The notes under the pieces: model-generated | The model's input: the letters and a program-made list of their open reading frames with translations, nothing else | What the model was told of the DNA's origin: nothing | The model's database searches: none | In this document: positions 49,368 through 59,636 of the stretch, piece after piece | Layout: the number at the start of each line of letters is the position of its first letter | How positions within the stretch are numbered: position 1 is the first letter of the stretch | Made by a program: the position numbers and the translations under genes | Assembly (NCBI GenBank): GCA_041392785.1 | Contig: JAWKLK010000001.1 | Span: forward strand, 124,001 to 188,000 | Direction: 5' to 3' | Length of the DNA: 64,000 nucleotides | From: OLB9 sp041392785 | GTDB taxonomy: Bacteria > Bacteroidota > Bacteroidia > Chitinophagales > Saprospiraceae

Positions 49368-49441
49368 TAGTCTCGGGCGGACTTGAACCGCCGACCCCTA
49401 CATTATCAGTGTAGTGCTCTAACCAGCTGAGCTACGAGACT
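49368..49441 (-). tRNA. tRNA-Ile (GAT)
   Basis: A 74-base cloverleaf. The acceptor AGTCTCG pairs with CGAGACT, the anticodon loop CTGATAA gives GAT, and the T-arm is GGCGG TTCAAGT CCGCC. It lies directly downstream of the 16S gene. Confidence 0.97.
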
Positions 49442-49504
49442 GACTCGTATCATTAACACGTGGATAGTTGTACTCTTTTCCTCTCCTAGGTAATGGGCCT
49501 CTTA

Positions 49505-51026
<1,522 letters not shown>

Positions 51027-51310
51027 TGATCTTGAGCTCTTTCGAATTTTCTCTAAAGAATATTCGCTCGCTCTCTTTTTTTATTTAATTATCTTAACCC
51101 GTCCTGTTTTCTCTTATCTCTATTCAGATCTAAAAAATCTCAGAACTCTTACCTATTCGTATCTTTTTGTACTACTATCCAACTGTGTCAATGAACTTTC
51201 TTTTTTATCTCGTCATACCCTTTTGTATGACTCTCGCTCTCTTTAAATCTATTCTCCTTTTTTACCCTTACTCTAAATCAATATTCTCTATTTCTTTATC
51301 GTAGGGGCCG

Positions 51311-51318
51311 CAAAGGTA
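51311..51318 (-). promoter_or_regulatory. Candidate rRNA operon promoter -7 box
   Basis: The minus strand reads CCTACCTTTGCGG, a full TAnnTTTG match about 285 bases upstream of the 16S 5' end. An A/T-rich tract follows upstream and could act as an UP-like element. Confidence 0.55.
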
Positions 51319-51565
51319 GGAAGTCATCCAGATTCTGCATACTTTTTTTGAAAAAAAATTTAAATAATTTTCATATATTTTTATTCATATGCATATTTAA
51401 TTCATAATTAATAATATATCAATATTTGGAATCATTATATAAAATTTAAAAAATCATATTATTAAAATAATCCATACCGCATCCTGCGTAAAACTAAATG
51501 CTAAACTGTATTTTTAAAATTCAATAAATGATAAAATTATTTCGAATTTAACGGACAATAAATTG

Positions 51566-51573
51566 TACATTTG
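51566..51573 (+). promoter_or_regulatory. Candidate promoter -7 box of the DUF5606 gene
   Basis: TACATTTG on the plus strand ends 17 bases before the DUF5606 start codon, with GCCC immediately after it. Confidence 0.5.
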
Positions 51574-51590
51574 CCCTTCAATAATTTTAC

Positions 51591-51995
51591 ATGGATTTAA
51601 AAAAGATAATAGCAGTTAGTGGTTTGCCTGGTTTATATAATTTAGTGGCAACAAAGAATAACGGGTTGATAGTGGCTGATATAGACAGTGGTAAGACTAA
51701 GTTTTGCTCTGTGCGCGAACACCAATTTACTCCAATGGAAACTGTAGCAATCTATACTGAAGACGATACTATCGATATCATAAGTGTTTTTAAAAACATA
51801 CAAAAAAACATTGCAGAATTGCCATCTCCCAATGCATCTCATTCAGATTTAAAAAAATATTTCAGCATCATTATACCTGATTATGACAGAGATCGTGTTT
51901 TTCACAGTGACATGAAGAAAGTAATAAAATGGTTTAATTTTCTGAATGAAAGAAACTTACTTGCGAATTCGCCAGGTGGTACAGAAGAGGAATGA
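51591..51995 (+). CDS. DUF5606-domain protein
   Basis: A 134-residue cytoplasmic protein starting DLKKIIAVSGLPGLYNLVATKNNGLIV, the pattern of DUF5606, conserved across Bacteroidota. It has a small beta-barrel-like N-terminal half and a helical C-terminal half, ending in an acidic tail. Function is unknown. Single gene, divergent from the rRNA operon and convergent with the MFS gene (22-base gap). Confidence 0.85.
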   Translation: MDLKKIIAVSGLPGLYNLVATKNNGLIVADIDSGKTKFCSVREHQFTPMETVAIYTEDDTIDIISVFKNIQKNIAELPSPNASHSDLKKYFSIIIPDYDRDRVFHSDMKKVIKWFNFLNERNLLANSPGGTEEE

Positions 51996-52017
51996 TAATG
52001 ATGACCCTAAAATGGTA

Positions 52018-53232
52018 TCAGTATAGTTTACTACGAAGATATAAAAATATAAAAGCTATCGCAATGGACAATGTAATCAGTCCAGAATACAGTACCTGAA
52101 AACCATAATTTTCTGCAACCCAAAGGCTGCCAGCAGGTGCTATAACATGAGCCGTCCCAAATGCCATTGCATACAATGCCATATACTGCCCTCGCCTATC
52201 TTCCGATGGTCTTGAGACGGCAAAATTGATCATAAATGGCATAGCAAACATCTCTGAAATAGAAATAAAACCATAGAATATTAAAGCTGCAGCAATTGAA
52301 GTAAACCAATCCAACAAGAAAATATAAGATAAACCCATCATCAAGCATCCAAATGCAATAAAGATCATTGGCTTCTGAATACTTTCCAACTTCTTTACCA
52401 ATGGCATCTCAAATAATACTACGACTGCGCCATTAAATGCCAAGATAAGTCCAACAACTTTTTCAGAAAAATTCCACTCTGTCTTTAAATATAAAGGCAC
52501 GCTACTTAAAATTTGGAAAAAAGCAACTCCATAAAGAACGACGAGAAAAATGAAACCCAAATATGGATAGTCTTTATATGCTGACAACGATTTTGGAACT
52601 TCTTCATTTTCATTATTTATAGTCTGATTCTGATCTTTCTTATAAGGCAAATACAATATAAGTAATATGGCTGCGAGTACATTCGTCAAAGCGTCCAGTG
52701 AAAAAAGCCATTTGTAGCCGAAGAAACCATAAATAAAACCACCAATAGCAGGTCCAACTGTAAAACCAAGATTTATGGCAAAACGCATGAGTGAAAACGA
52801 CCTTGTCCTATTTTCAGGTTTAGAATACGTTGCAATGGCTACACTATTGGCAGGTCTGAGTGCATCTGAAATCAAGGCAAACAAAAAAACATTTACCAGG
52901 ATTGGATAATATCCAGTCAATTGTATCAACACCATTAGTGCTAATGCAGTACAAAATAGTGAGGTCACCTGTATATAAAAATGATTGAATTTATCGGCTA
53001 AATAACCACCAATGAAGGCCCCTAAAATGCTGCCGACGCCGAAGGCTCCCATGATCCAGCCTGACTGAGTAAAGGAAAATCCTCTTGAAGTAGTCAGATA
53101 GATACTCATAAACGGTAATACCATTGCTCCTGCCCTATTGACAAACATGGTAATGGCTAAAATCCAAATCTCTCTAGATAATCCAGAAAAAGCATCAGTA
53201 TACATCTGAAAAACTCGATGAACAACTTTCAT
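52018..53232 (-). CDS. MFS transporter
   Basis: A 404-residue major facilitator with about 12 membrane helices. The conserved loop between helices 2 and 3 reads GGYLADKFNHF. It resembles drug-efflux (MdtG/MdfA-like) members with RPANSVAIATYSKPENRTRSFSLMRFAINLGFTVGPAIGG. The substrate cannot be told. It lies 6 bases downstream of recN and is probably cotranscribed. Confidence 0.9.
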   Translation of the reverse strand: MKVVHRVFQMYTDAFSGLSREIWILAITMFVNRAGAMVLPFMSIYLTTSRGFSFTQSGWIMGAFGVGSILGAFIGGYLADKFNHFYIQVTSLFCTALALMVLIQLTGYYPILVNVFLFALISDALRPANSVAIATYSKPENRTRSFSLMRFAINLGFTVGPAIGGFIYGFFGYKWLFSLDALTNVLAAILLILYLPYKKDQNQTINNENEEVPKSLSAYKDYPYLGFIFLVVLYGVAFFQILSSVPLYLKTEWNFSEKVVGLILAFNGAVVVLFEMPLVKKLESIQKPMIFIAFGCLMMGLSYIFLLDWFTSIAAALIFYGFISISEMFAMPFMINFAVSRPSEDRRGQYMALYAMAFGTAHVIAPAGSLWVAENYGFQVLYSGLITLSIAIAFIFLYLRSKLY

Positions 53233-53238
53233 TTGGCG

Positions 53239-54894
53239 CTATGCTTGCAAAAGTTCTTTGGCATTTAATATAGCGCTGCTCGATGGTGGATCACCACTCA
53301 GCATTTTTGCCACCTCGATAATACGCTCATCGGTGCTCAGTGTACGCAATGCCGTCACCATACGCGGTCCAACATCTTGCTTGTATACAAAGATATGATT
53401 TGACCCTTTTGCTGCTATCTGTGGACTGTGTGTGATGGTAATCAACTGGTGTCGGTCAGCTAATCCGTACAAAATTTTACCCATTTTTAGTGCTACTTCT
53501 CCTGAGACACCTATATCAATCTCATCAAAAATAAGCGTGGGAAGCGTCATGGCATTAGCCACCAAAGATTTGATGACAAGGGTTAACCTAGAAATCTCTC
53601 CTCCTGAAGCTACATCCTTAATAGGTAATAATGGATTGCCTTTATTGGCAGAAAATAGAAATCGCAAAGTTTGATTTCCGATTATCGTCAATTCATCTGA
53701 CTCCACTATATCAACTTTGATATTGGCATGTGGCATAGCCAAATCTTTGAGTAAAAGCTTGACATCAATTTCAAATTTTTGTAAAACATCACAGCGTCTT
53801 TTCCCAATGCTTTTAGCCTTACTGCGCAATTCTTTTTCAATTTTTAGTATTTGCGATTCAATATCGATGATTCGCTGTTTTACACTAGTAAATCCGGATA
53901 GCTTTTCTTCAATTTGCCTTTGCTTTTCAAGTAGTTCCTTATCTGAAGTCACATTGTGTTTAAAGAGCAATTTATTCAACAAATTCAGCCTTTGCGAAGC
54001 AGTATAAATCGCTTCTTGATCGTACTCAGTAGATTCTGATATCCGCATTATCTGATGATTGATGTCTTTTAACTCCTCTTTAATGGACAATAACCTAGTA
54101 TAAACTTCTTCTATTTCTGGATCAGCTGCGCGGACTGGACTAAGCAAATTTAGATATGACTGCAATGTCTCGATGGTGGCTTGTTCTGATTCGTCCAATC
54201 CATGTGCTATGAGTGATGTGGCTTTCTTGATTTCCTCGCCTGCATTCAATCTGAGCAAATCATTTTCTAGTTGGCTCACCTCGCCCTTGCTTATATTAGA
54301 CTGTGCTATTTCGTCCCATTGAAACTGTAAAAATTCCATTTCGGAAGTTGCACTTTTTTCTTTTTCAATAAGGATGTTTTGCTCATTTTGCAGTTGTTTA
54401 TATTCTTTAAATATACGTTGGTACTGAAGTATTTGCTCCTTGTTGTCAGCGAGTGCATCTATCACCTGTAGCTGAAATTGTGGTTTTTGCAAGTTTAGCG
54501 TATCAAATTGTTGGTGAATATCTATCAATTCATCTGACAATGTTTGTAATACATCAAGAGTAACAGGTGTATCATTGACAAAAGACCTACTTTTTCCATT
54601 TGGGTTTATTTCTCTACGTATCAACAATTCGTCCGTATAATCCAGATCTAACGCTTCGAACACATTTTGTAACGCATAAGAACGAACATCAAAATTCGCT
54701 TCTACTACACATTTTTCCTCTTGGTTCATAAGAGTTTTGGTATCCGCCCTATTTCCCATGATCAACCCCAATGCTCCTAAAACTATGGATTTACCAGCTC
54801 CAGTTTCGCCGGTTATAACGGTCATTCCACTTGGAAAATTTAAGTCCAATTGGGCAATAATGGCATAATTTCGAATATGTAGGTGGGTCAACAT
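53239..54894 (-). CDS. recN: DNA repair protein RecN
   Basis: A 551-residue SMC-like ATPase. Walker A GETGAGKS is at residues 29-36, a long coiled-coil middle lies at about 150-370, and the ABC signature (SGGEISR) and Walker B (IFDEIDIGVSG) are near the C-terminus. RecN acts early in double-strand-break repair. A TATTTTTG box ends only 4 bases from the ATG, implying a leaderless or nearly leaderless mRNA. Confidence 0.96.
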   Translation of the reverse strand: MLTHLHIRNYAIIAQLDLNFPSGMTVITGETGAGKSIVLGALGLIMGNRADTKTLMNQEEKCVVEANFDVRSYALQNVFEALDLDYTDELLIRREINPNGKSRSFVNDTPVTLDVLQTLSDELIDIHQQFDTLNLQKPQFQLQVIDALADNKEQILQYQRIFKEYKQLQNEQNILIEKEKSATSEMEFLQFQWDEIAQSNISKGEVSQLENDLLRLNAGEEIKKATSLIAHGLDESEQATIETLQSYLNLLSPVRAADPEIEEVYTRLLSIKEELKDINHQIMRISESTEYDQEAIYTASQRLNLLNKLLFKHNVTSDKELLEKQRQIEEKLSGFTSVKQRIIDIESQILKIEKELRSKAKSIGKRRCDVLQKFEIDVKLLLKDLAMPHANIKVDIVESDELTIIGNQTLRFLFSANKGNPLLPIKDVASGGEISRLTLVIKSLVANAMTLPTLIFDEIDIGVSGEVALKMGKILYGLADRHQLITITHSPQIAAKGSNHIFVYKQDVGPRMVTALRTLSTDERIIEVAKMLSGDPPSSSAILNAKELLQA

Positions 54895-54898
54895 GCCG

Positions 54899-54906
54899 CA
54901 AAAATA
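54899..54906 (-). promoter_or_regulatory. Candidate recN promoter -7 box
   Basis: The minus strand reads TATTTTTGCGGC immediately followed by ATG, so transcription would start at or next to the start codon. No LexA-like palindrome was noticed around it. Confidence 0.55.
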
Positions 54907-55005
54907 CGTTTAAAAACCAATTGGTAAGAAATGTTTTAAATACATAATTCTATAATGACCACTGTCACCAATTTTAACTTATTGTAAGATATGAAAAAAT
55001 AATGG

Positions 55006-55013
55006 TAATTTTG
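55006..55013 (+). promoter_or_regulatory. Candidate promoter of the TonB-like secreted protein
   Basis: TAATTTTG on the plus strand, with a TTG about 21 bases upstream, ends 18 bases before the start codon. Confidence 0.5.
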
Positions 55014-55031
55014 CAGATAAAATAGCATACT

Positions 55032-55808
55032 ATGCGCATTCTAATAATTTTTATCTCATTGATTATTAGTACCAATCATTTACAAAGTCAAATTTTTCCG
55101 AGTACAGGATACTTTACTAATTGCAATGAATCCTATAAGATGTTCGGAGATACTTGTTTTGATTTTCAAATGCGAAAATTTATTGAAGAAAAAATTATTA
55201 ACACCCTTCCTGAGAAGGAAATCATGGATAAAAAAAATCTCAAATTGCATCTCATTATTGATAGTACGAGCTCTATTACGCACACTTTTTTGACATGGGG
55301 AGAAAATTATAAATATCATAAAAAAGATATCAAAGTACCGATAAAGAAAATAAAAGACTACATCACCAAAAAAGAAGTCATAGCCCATTATACCTTTCCT
55401 ACGGAAAAAAAAGCTGCCAGTATTTATTGCAGTTCAGAAATGATATTCAAAGTAGTAGAAGTGATGCCATCTTTTGATTCCTGTTATTTTGAATCAAAGC
55501 AAAAAACCAATTGCGCCTACACAACTTTATTTAATGCTATGAATACACATATAAAATCCATGAATAAGCAAAACTGGAAAGAATTTTCGGGAAAAGTTGT
55601 ATTCGGGATGATTATAAAATCTTCTGGATACATCGGAGAATGTCAAATTTATAAAAATTTGGCTGGAAATAATGCTGATTCTACCATTCTACTGGCTTTA
55701 GAAAAGGTAAAAAAAGACAAAATGCAATTTATGCCAGGTTTTCAAAGAAATCAGCCTGCAGATGTTCTAGTGACCGTTGAATACGATTTTGCTACTCTTA
55801 AAAACTAG
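55032..55808 (+). CDS. Secreted protein with TonB-C-terminal-like region
   Basis: A 258-residue exported protein with a signal peptide (RILIIFISLIISTNHLQSQ). The C-terminal 90 residues (SGKVVFGMIIKSSGYIGECQIYKNLAG ... PGFQRNQPADVLVTVEYDF) follow the beta-alpha-beta pattern of TonB C-terminal domains, but there is no N-terminal anchor as in true TonB. It may be an unattached periplasmic TonB-like domain protein. It precedes a histidine kinase by about 50 bases; a functional link is unknown. Confidence 0.7.
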   Translation: MRILIIFISLIISTNHLQSQIFPSTGYFTNCNESYKMFGDTCFDFQMRKFIEEKIINTLPEKEIMDKKNLKLHLIIDSTSSITHTFLTWGENYKYHKKDIKVPIKKIKDYITKKEVIAHYTFPTEKKAASIYCSSEMIFKVVEVMPSFDSCYFESKQKTNCAYTTLFNAMNTHIKSMNKQNWKEFSGKVVFGMIIKSSGYIGECQIYKNLAGNNADSTILLALEKVKKDKMQFMPGFQRNQPADVLVTVEYDFATLKN

Positions 55809-55859
55809 TATTTTCAAGATACGCATCATGAACACCTAAGTTTCAAAATTTTCCATATA

Positions 55860-56840
55860 GTGAAGTATCTATACTATTCCGTCATGATCTATATGCTTGT
55901 TGCACTAGCATGGTGGACTGTTTTATTGATGAAGACACAACAGGCGTTGTACGATGCTCAAACTGAGATAGTAATGCTAAAAAGCAGTCCACAGATGTCA
56001 GACGATGCCTTCACCCTGAGTAAAGATGAAGCGCAACAAATCATCGATAAGGATCATCAAAAGAAGAGACTTATGATCATTGGCGAAAGCATAGTTTTTG
56101 CTATTTCACTCATTATTGGTTTGTATTTCATCCAAAAGTCCTATCAAAACTCTCTGCAAAATAGTCGCGACCAACACAACTTCCTGCTCTCGGTGACCCA
56201 TGAACTCAAATCTCCATTGGCTGCTATCAGATTGATTGCGGAAACTTTCCAAAGGAGGCATCTAACTCCCGAACAATCAGGAGAATTACAAAATCATTTG
56301 CTCTCAGAGACCCAACGCTTGGAAGCACTGATAAACAATATTTTATTGGCTTCAAAAATACAGCAAGACCTATTATTTCATCCGGATCAAATCAACGTCA
56401 AATCTTTACTGGAATCCATAGTTCAAAAATGCAGTATCTTGCACAAAGACGCGCAGATACAACTCGAAATGAATGACAACATACAAGCATTTATCGATAA
56501 AGACGCTTTGGTCATCATATTTAATAATCTAGTAGAAAATGCGATAAAATACAGCATGCCACAGCCTAAAATAGAGATAAACGTATCAAATACCAAATCG
56601 CACATGCGGATCCAAGTAAAAGACAACGGGATAGGCATTCCTGACCATGAAAAGCAAAAAATTTTTCAACGATTTTATAGAGTTGGAGAGGAAAATACAA
56701 GGAAAACATCCGGCACTGGTTTGGGGTTATATATTGTTAAGTCATTGGTAGATGCTATGAATGGTAAAATTCATGTGCATAATAATACACCAAAGGGCAC
56801 TATTTTTGAAGTCACACTGAAGATTGTAGAAACCAAATGA
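55860..56840 (+). CDS. Two-component sensor histidine kinase
   Basis: A 326-residue kinase with two membrane helices (residues about 5-23 and 72-95) enclosing a short periplasmic segment. The phospho-acceptor His114 is in SVTHELKSPLAA, and the ATPase domain has N-box VENAIKY, DNGIGIP and GTGLGLYI. It starts with GTG and overlaps the downstream response regulator by 4 bases, so the pair is translationally coupled. The signal is unknown. Confidence 0.95.
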   Translation: MKYLYYSVMIYMLVALAWWTVLLMKTQQALYDAQTEIVMLKSSPQMSDDAFTLSKDEAQQIIDKDHQKKRLMIIGESIVFAISLIIGLYFIQKSYQNSLQNSRDQHNFLLSVTHELKSPLAAIRLIAETFQRRHLTPEQSGELQNHLLSETQRLEALINNILLASKIQQDLLFHPDQINVKSLLESIVQKCSILHKDAQIQLEMNDNIQAFIDKDALVIIFNNLVENAIKYSMPQPKIEINVSNTKSHMRIQVKDNGIGIPDHEKQKIFQRFYRVGEENTRKTSGTGLGLYIVKSLVDAMNGKIHVHNNTPKGTIFEVTLKIVETK

Positions 56841-57529
56841 GAATATTGATAGTCGATGACGAACCCCATATACAGCATGTATTAAAACTCAATCTAGAGA
56901 TGGACGGCTATGATGTCGTCACGGCAGATAACGGCAAAATAGCCATTCAAATAGTTGATAATCAACATTTTGATGTAATTCTTCTCGATATCATGATGCC
57001 AGAGATAGATGGTTATGATGTATGTCAAAAAATTAGACTCACTGATCCAAATGTAGGTATCATCATGATTTCCGCTAAGGATACAACAGCAGATAAAATA
57101 TCAGGATTAAAAATTGGTGCAGATGATTATATTACAAAACCATTCCAATACGAAGAGTTGGCATTGAGAATACAAAATGTACTCAAAAGATCCAACTCGG
57201 AAAACTCAGAATTAGACACCTATCATTTTGGTCAAAACACCATTAATTTCAGAACTTTTGTAGCTACCTCGCATCGAGGCAATATAGCATTGACACAAAA
57301 AGAAACTATGCTTTTGAAATTACTCATAGACAAAAGTAATGAAGTAGTATCTCGTCAGCAAATTCTACAAACCGTATGGGGATATGATGTATTTCCAAAT
57401 ACGAGGACAATTGACAATTTTATACTTTCATTTAGAAAATACTTTGAAGAGGATCAGCATAATCCCAGATATTTTCACTCTGTCAGAAGTGTGGGCTATA
57501 GATTTACACCTGATGGACTCAAGCAATAA
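56837..57529 (+). CDS. OmpR-family response regulator
   Basis: A 230-residue regulator. The receiver domain has Asp7-Asp8, the phospho-acceptor Asp51 (ILLDIMMPEIDG), and Ser/Lys switch residues (SAKD, KPF). A C-terminal winged helix follows (TQKETMLLKLLIDKSNEVVSR ... TIDNFILSFRKYFEED ... VRSVGYRF). It is coupled to the kinase gene. Targets are unknown. Confidence 0.96.
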   Translation: MRILIVDDEPHIQHVLKLNLEMDGYDVVTADNGKIAIQIVDNQHFDVILLDIMMPEIDGYDVCQKIRLTDPNVGIIMISAKDTTADKISGLKIGADDYITKPFQYEELALRIQNVLKRSNSENSELDTYHFGQNTINFRTFVATSHRGNIALTQKETMLLKLLIDKSNEVVSRQQILQTVWGYDVFPNTRTIDNFILSFRKYFEEDQHNPRYFHSVRSVGYRFTPDGLKQ

Positions 57530-57543
57530 TAAACCCTAAGATT

Positions 57544-58725
57544 TTGGTAAAAAAAGAAATTTCATTGCTGAAAGGAAGAGAATCTTCACTCATCAGAAGA
57601 CATCCGTGGATTTTTTCTGGAGCGATAGCAAAGCACAGCCTCAACAAAGACATGGAGGATGGTGATATCGTATATGTGCGCAGCAATACGGGTGCGTTTC
57701 TGTGCGTAGGCCAGTATAGCGATAGAGGATCTATTGCGATCAGGATATTATCCTTTGATGAGATAGAAATCAATGAAAAATTTTGGCAAAATCAGTTGGC
57801 CAATGCCATCCAATACCGCAAGACTTTCCAGATACCATGCGCTGAAACCAATGCCTATAGACTGATCCATGGAGAAGGCGACAACCTACCAGGACTGATC
57901 ATAGACATCTACGACACCATAGCTGTAGTACAGTGTCACTCCACTGGTATGTACAGACAAGCTGAAACCATCGCTACGGCCTTACATGCAGTGCTGCCAG
58001 ACCTTGTGAGTATTTACTTGCGAGCTAGGGATACAATAGGCGACAAAGAGACCGCTGACAGATTTTTATTAGGACATACAGAAAGCGTAAAAATCCTAGA
58101 AAATGGCATCCCTTTCTTTGTAGATGTGGTAAAAGGGCAAAAAACAGGATTTTTTCTCGATCAGCGTGAGAATCGGGCTTTGGTAGGTCGTTTTGCAAAA
58201 GGGAAATCGGTGCTGAACTGTTTCAGCTACACGGGTGGATTTTCTATGTATGCTCTTCAAAATGGCGCTACCACCGTGGTATCGGTAGATATCTCCCCCA
58301 ATGCCATCGAGGCGAGTCAGCACAATGCCCAATTACTTCAAGGTACAATAGGCTCCCATGAAGCCATAGCCGAAGATGTACTCTCCTACCTACAAAAACA
58401 TACCGATACCAAATATGATATCGTCATAGTAGATCCACCGGCTTTCGCCAAAAGTCTATCGAAGCGACATAATGCGGTACAAGCCTATAAAAGGCTGAAT
58501 ATAGCCGCCTTGAAAACAGTGAATAACGGTGGGCTAATGTTTACATTTTCTTGCTCTCAGGTGATTCATACCCAATTGTTTACGGATACCATCATCGCTG
58601 CCGGAATAGAAGCGGGCAGAAAGGTACGCATCATGCAATACCTCAGTCAGGGAGCCGATCATCCCATCAATCTTTTCCACCCTGAAGGTCACTATCTGAA
58701 AGGATTGTTGGTGTATGTGGAGTGA
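57544..58725 (+). CDS. RlmI-like 23S rRNA (cytosine-C5) methyltransferase
   Basis: A 393-residue class I methyltransferase. A PUA-like domain is at the N-terminus (GRESSLIRRHPWIFSGAI), a SAM-binding motif lies near 220-245 (NCFSYTGGFSMYALQNGA), followed by IVDPPAFAKS and a cysteine-containing FTFSCSQVIH, all as in RlmI/YccW, which methylates 23S rRNA C1962. The start codon is TTG; no in-frame ATG lies near the domain start. It ends shortly before the palindromic elements of the CRISPR locus. Confidence 0.9.
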   Translation: MVKKEISLLKGRESSLIRRHPWIFSGAIAKHSLNKDMEDGDIVYVRSNTGAFLCVGQYSDRGSIAIRILSFDEIEINEKFWQNQLANAIQYRKTFQIPCAETNAYRLIHGEGDNLPGLIIDIYDTIAVVQCHSTGMYRQAETIATALHAVLPDLVSIYLRARDTIGDKETADRFLLGHTESVKILENGIPFFVDVVKGQKTGFFLDQRENRALVGRFAKGKSVLNCFSYTGGFSMYALQNGATTVVSVDISPNAIEASQHNAQLLQGTIGSHEAIAEDVLSYLQKHTDTKYDIVIVDPPAFAKSLSKRHNAVQAYKRLNIAALKTVNNGGLMFTFSCSQVIHTQLFTDTIIAAGIEAGRKVRIMQYLSQGADHPINLFHPEGHYLKGLLVYVE

Positions 58726-58787
58726 GGATTAGCGCCCAAAAGTGGAATGTTCTGCAACTTTTGGATTTCAAAGCTATGCACAGTTCC

Positions 58788-58835
58788 TTCACTAAATCGT
58801 GGTGTGGTATCACGATTTTGCTTCGCAACGTTCGT
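58788..58835. repeat. Palindromic repeat element, copy 1
   Basis: TTCACTAAATCGTG, a short loop, then CACGATTTTGCT and GCAACGTTCGT. The AAATCGTG/CACGATTT arms form an 8-pair stem. A second copy at 58949-58995 shares the flanks but has different hairpin arms. Probably a REP-like element. Confidence 0.6.
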
Positions 58836-58929
58836 CACATAAGAAATGTCTTTTTAGTAAGCGAAGCGCAAAACTCTTTTTGCTCCTTATACCTCAGCTA
58901 TTCAAAGAACGGATATACATGAATCCTAG

Positions 58930-58948
58930 CCGCTGGGTGTGCCAGCGG
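58930..58948. repeat. Strong 7-pair hairpin
   Basis: CCGCTGG, GTGTG loop, CCAGCGG: a perfect GC-rich stem directly joined to the second palindromic repeat. No U-run follows on either strand. It may be part of the same REP-like cluster or block read-through from the methyltransferase gene. Confidence 0.6.
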
Positions 58949-58995
58949 TTCACTTACTAAATCGACGCTGTCGATTTTGCTATAGCATCGTTCGT
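58949..58995. repeat. Palindromic repeat element, copy 2
   Basis: TTCACTTACTAAATCGAC, GC-rich loop, GTCGATTTTGCT, GCATCGTTCGT. Same layout as 58788-58835, with covarying hairpin arms (AAATCGAC/GTCGATTT). Its end overlaps the degenerate last repeat of CRISPR array 1. Confidence 0.6.
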
Positions 58996-59486
58996 TCATC
59001 TACCAAACTGTAGGTAGCTACAACAAAAGCGGCTGAAAAAGCACTTAAAAACATGTTGTTTTTACCTACCAAACTGTAGGCAGCTACAACCGAAACATCC
59101 AGAGCAAAGCAAGGAGAGTTGTTGTTTTTACCCACCAAACTGTGGGCAGCTACAACCATGTAAGACATTACGTCACTGGTATGATCGTTGTTTTTACCTG
59201 TCAAACTACAGGCAGCTACAACATTCGATATATGTAGTATAAATAGATTGTTGTTGTTTTTACCTACCAAACTGTAGGCAGCTACAACGGCTTACGGTCG
59301 ATAGACAGCGGGATATACGTTGTTTTTACCTACCAAACTGTAGGCAGCTACAACAGCGCAATATGCACATCTATACGATCTGCTGTTGTTTTTACCTACC
59401 AAACTGTAGGCAGCTACAACGCCCTATGGTGATCAAGATCAGTCACATCAGTTGTTTTTACCTACCAAACTGTAGGCAGCTACAAC
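58989..59486 (-). CRISPR. CRISPR array 1: 8 repeats of 36 nt, 7 spacers of exactly 30 nt
   Basis: Repeats start at 58989 (degenerate), 59055, 59121, 59187, 59253, 59319, 59385 and 59451, a strict 66-base period. Read on the minus strand (the effector strand), the repeat begins GTTGTAGCTG and ends TAAAAACAAC, as in published Cas13b direct repeats. The outer stem is GTTGT/ACAAC and the inner stem CCTAC/GTAGG with an AGTTTG loop. The repeats at 59121 and 59187 have compensatory changes (CCCAC/GTGGG and CCTGT/ACAGG). The left repeat is degenerate, so the leader is on the right, at 59487-59636. Confidence 0.97.
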
Positions 59487-59636
59487 GTACTATCATCTAA
59501 TACATTGTAGCACATATCTTTATAAAAAAATTTACAATACAAAATTTGCGCAAAAATACAACTAGTCTTAAGTACCTGCTTCATTTTTTCCACCCTGTCA
59601 AAGAACATTTTACAGCAAAAGTACAAAAAAGGCTGC
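59487..59636 (-). promoter_or_regulatory. Leader of array 1 (between the arrays)
   Basis: A 150-base AT-rich stretch with no gene. The minus strand holds TATTTTTG at 59551-59558 and TACTTTTG at 59616-59623, both matching the Bacteroidota -7 box. The first ends about 65 bases before the first repeat. No clear -33 partner is visible for either. Confidence 0.55.

Larger units (their letters stand above)
51027..51590. other. rRNA leader and divergent promoter region
   Basis: No gene is seen. The first 270 bases are pyrimidine-rich on the plus strand, giving a purine-rich rRNA leader. A minus-strand TACCTTTG box at 51311-51318 would give a leader of roughly 280 bases. From 51340 to 51560 the sequence is very AT-rich, ending in the TACATTTG box of the DUF5606 gene. 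Confidence 0.6.

Noticed and set aside
58722..58922. A 66-codon plus-strand frame after the methyltransferase gene
   Set aside because: It overlaps the palindromic repeat cluster, lacks a protein-like composition and has no visible homology; the repeats explain the sequence.
58980..59270. A 96-codon minus-strand frame with a repeated VGKNN pattern
   Set aside because: It is an artefact of reading through the repeats of CRISPR array 1; the 66-base period is a multiple of three, so the frame stays open.
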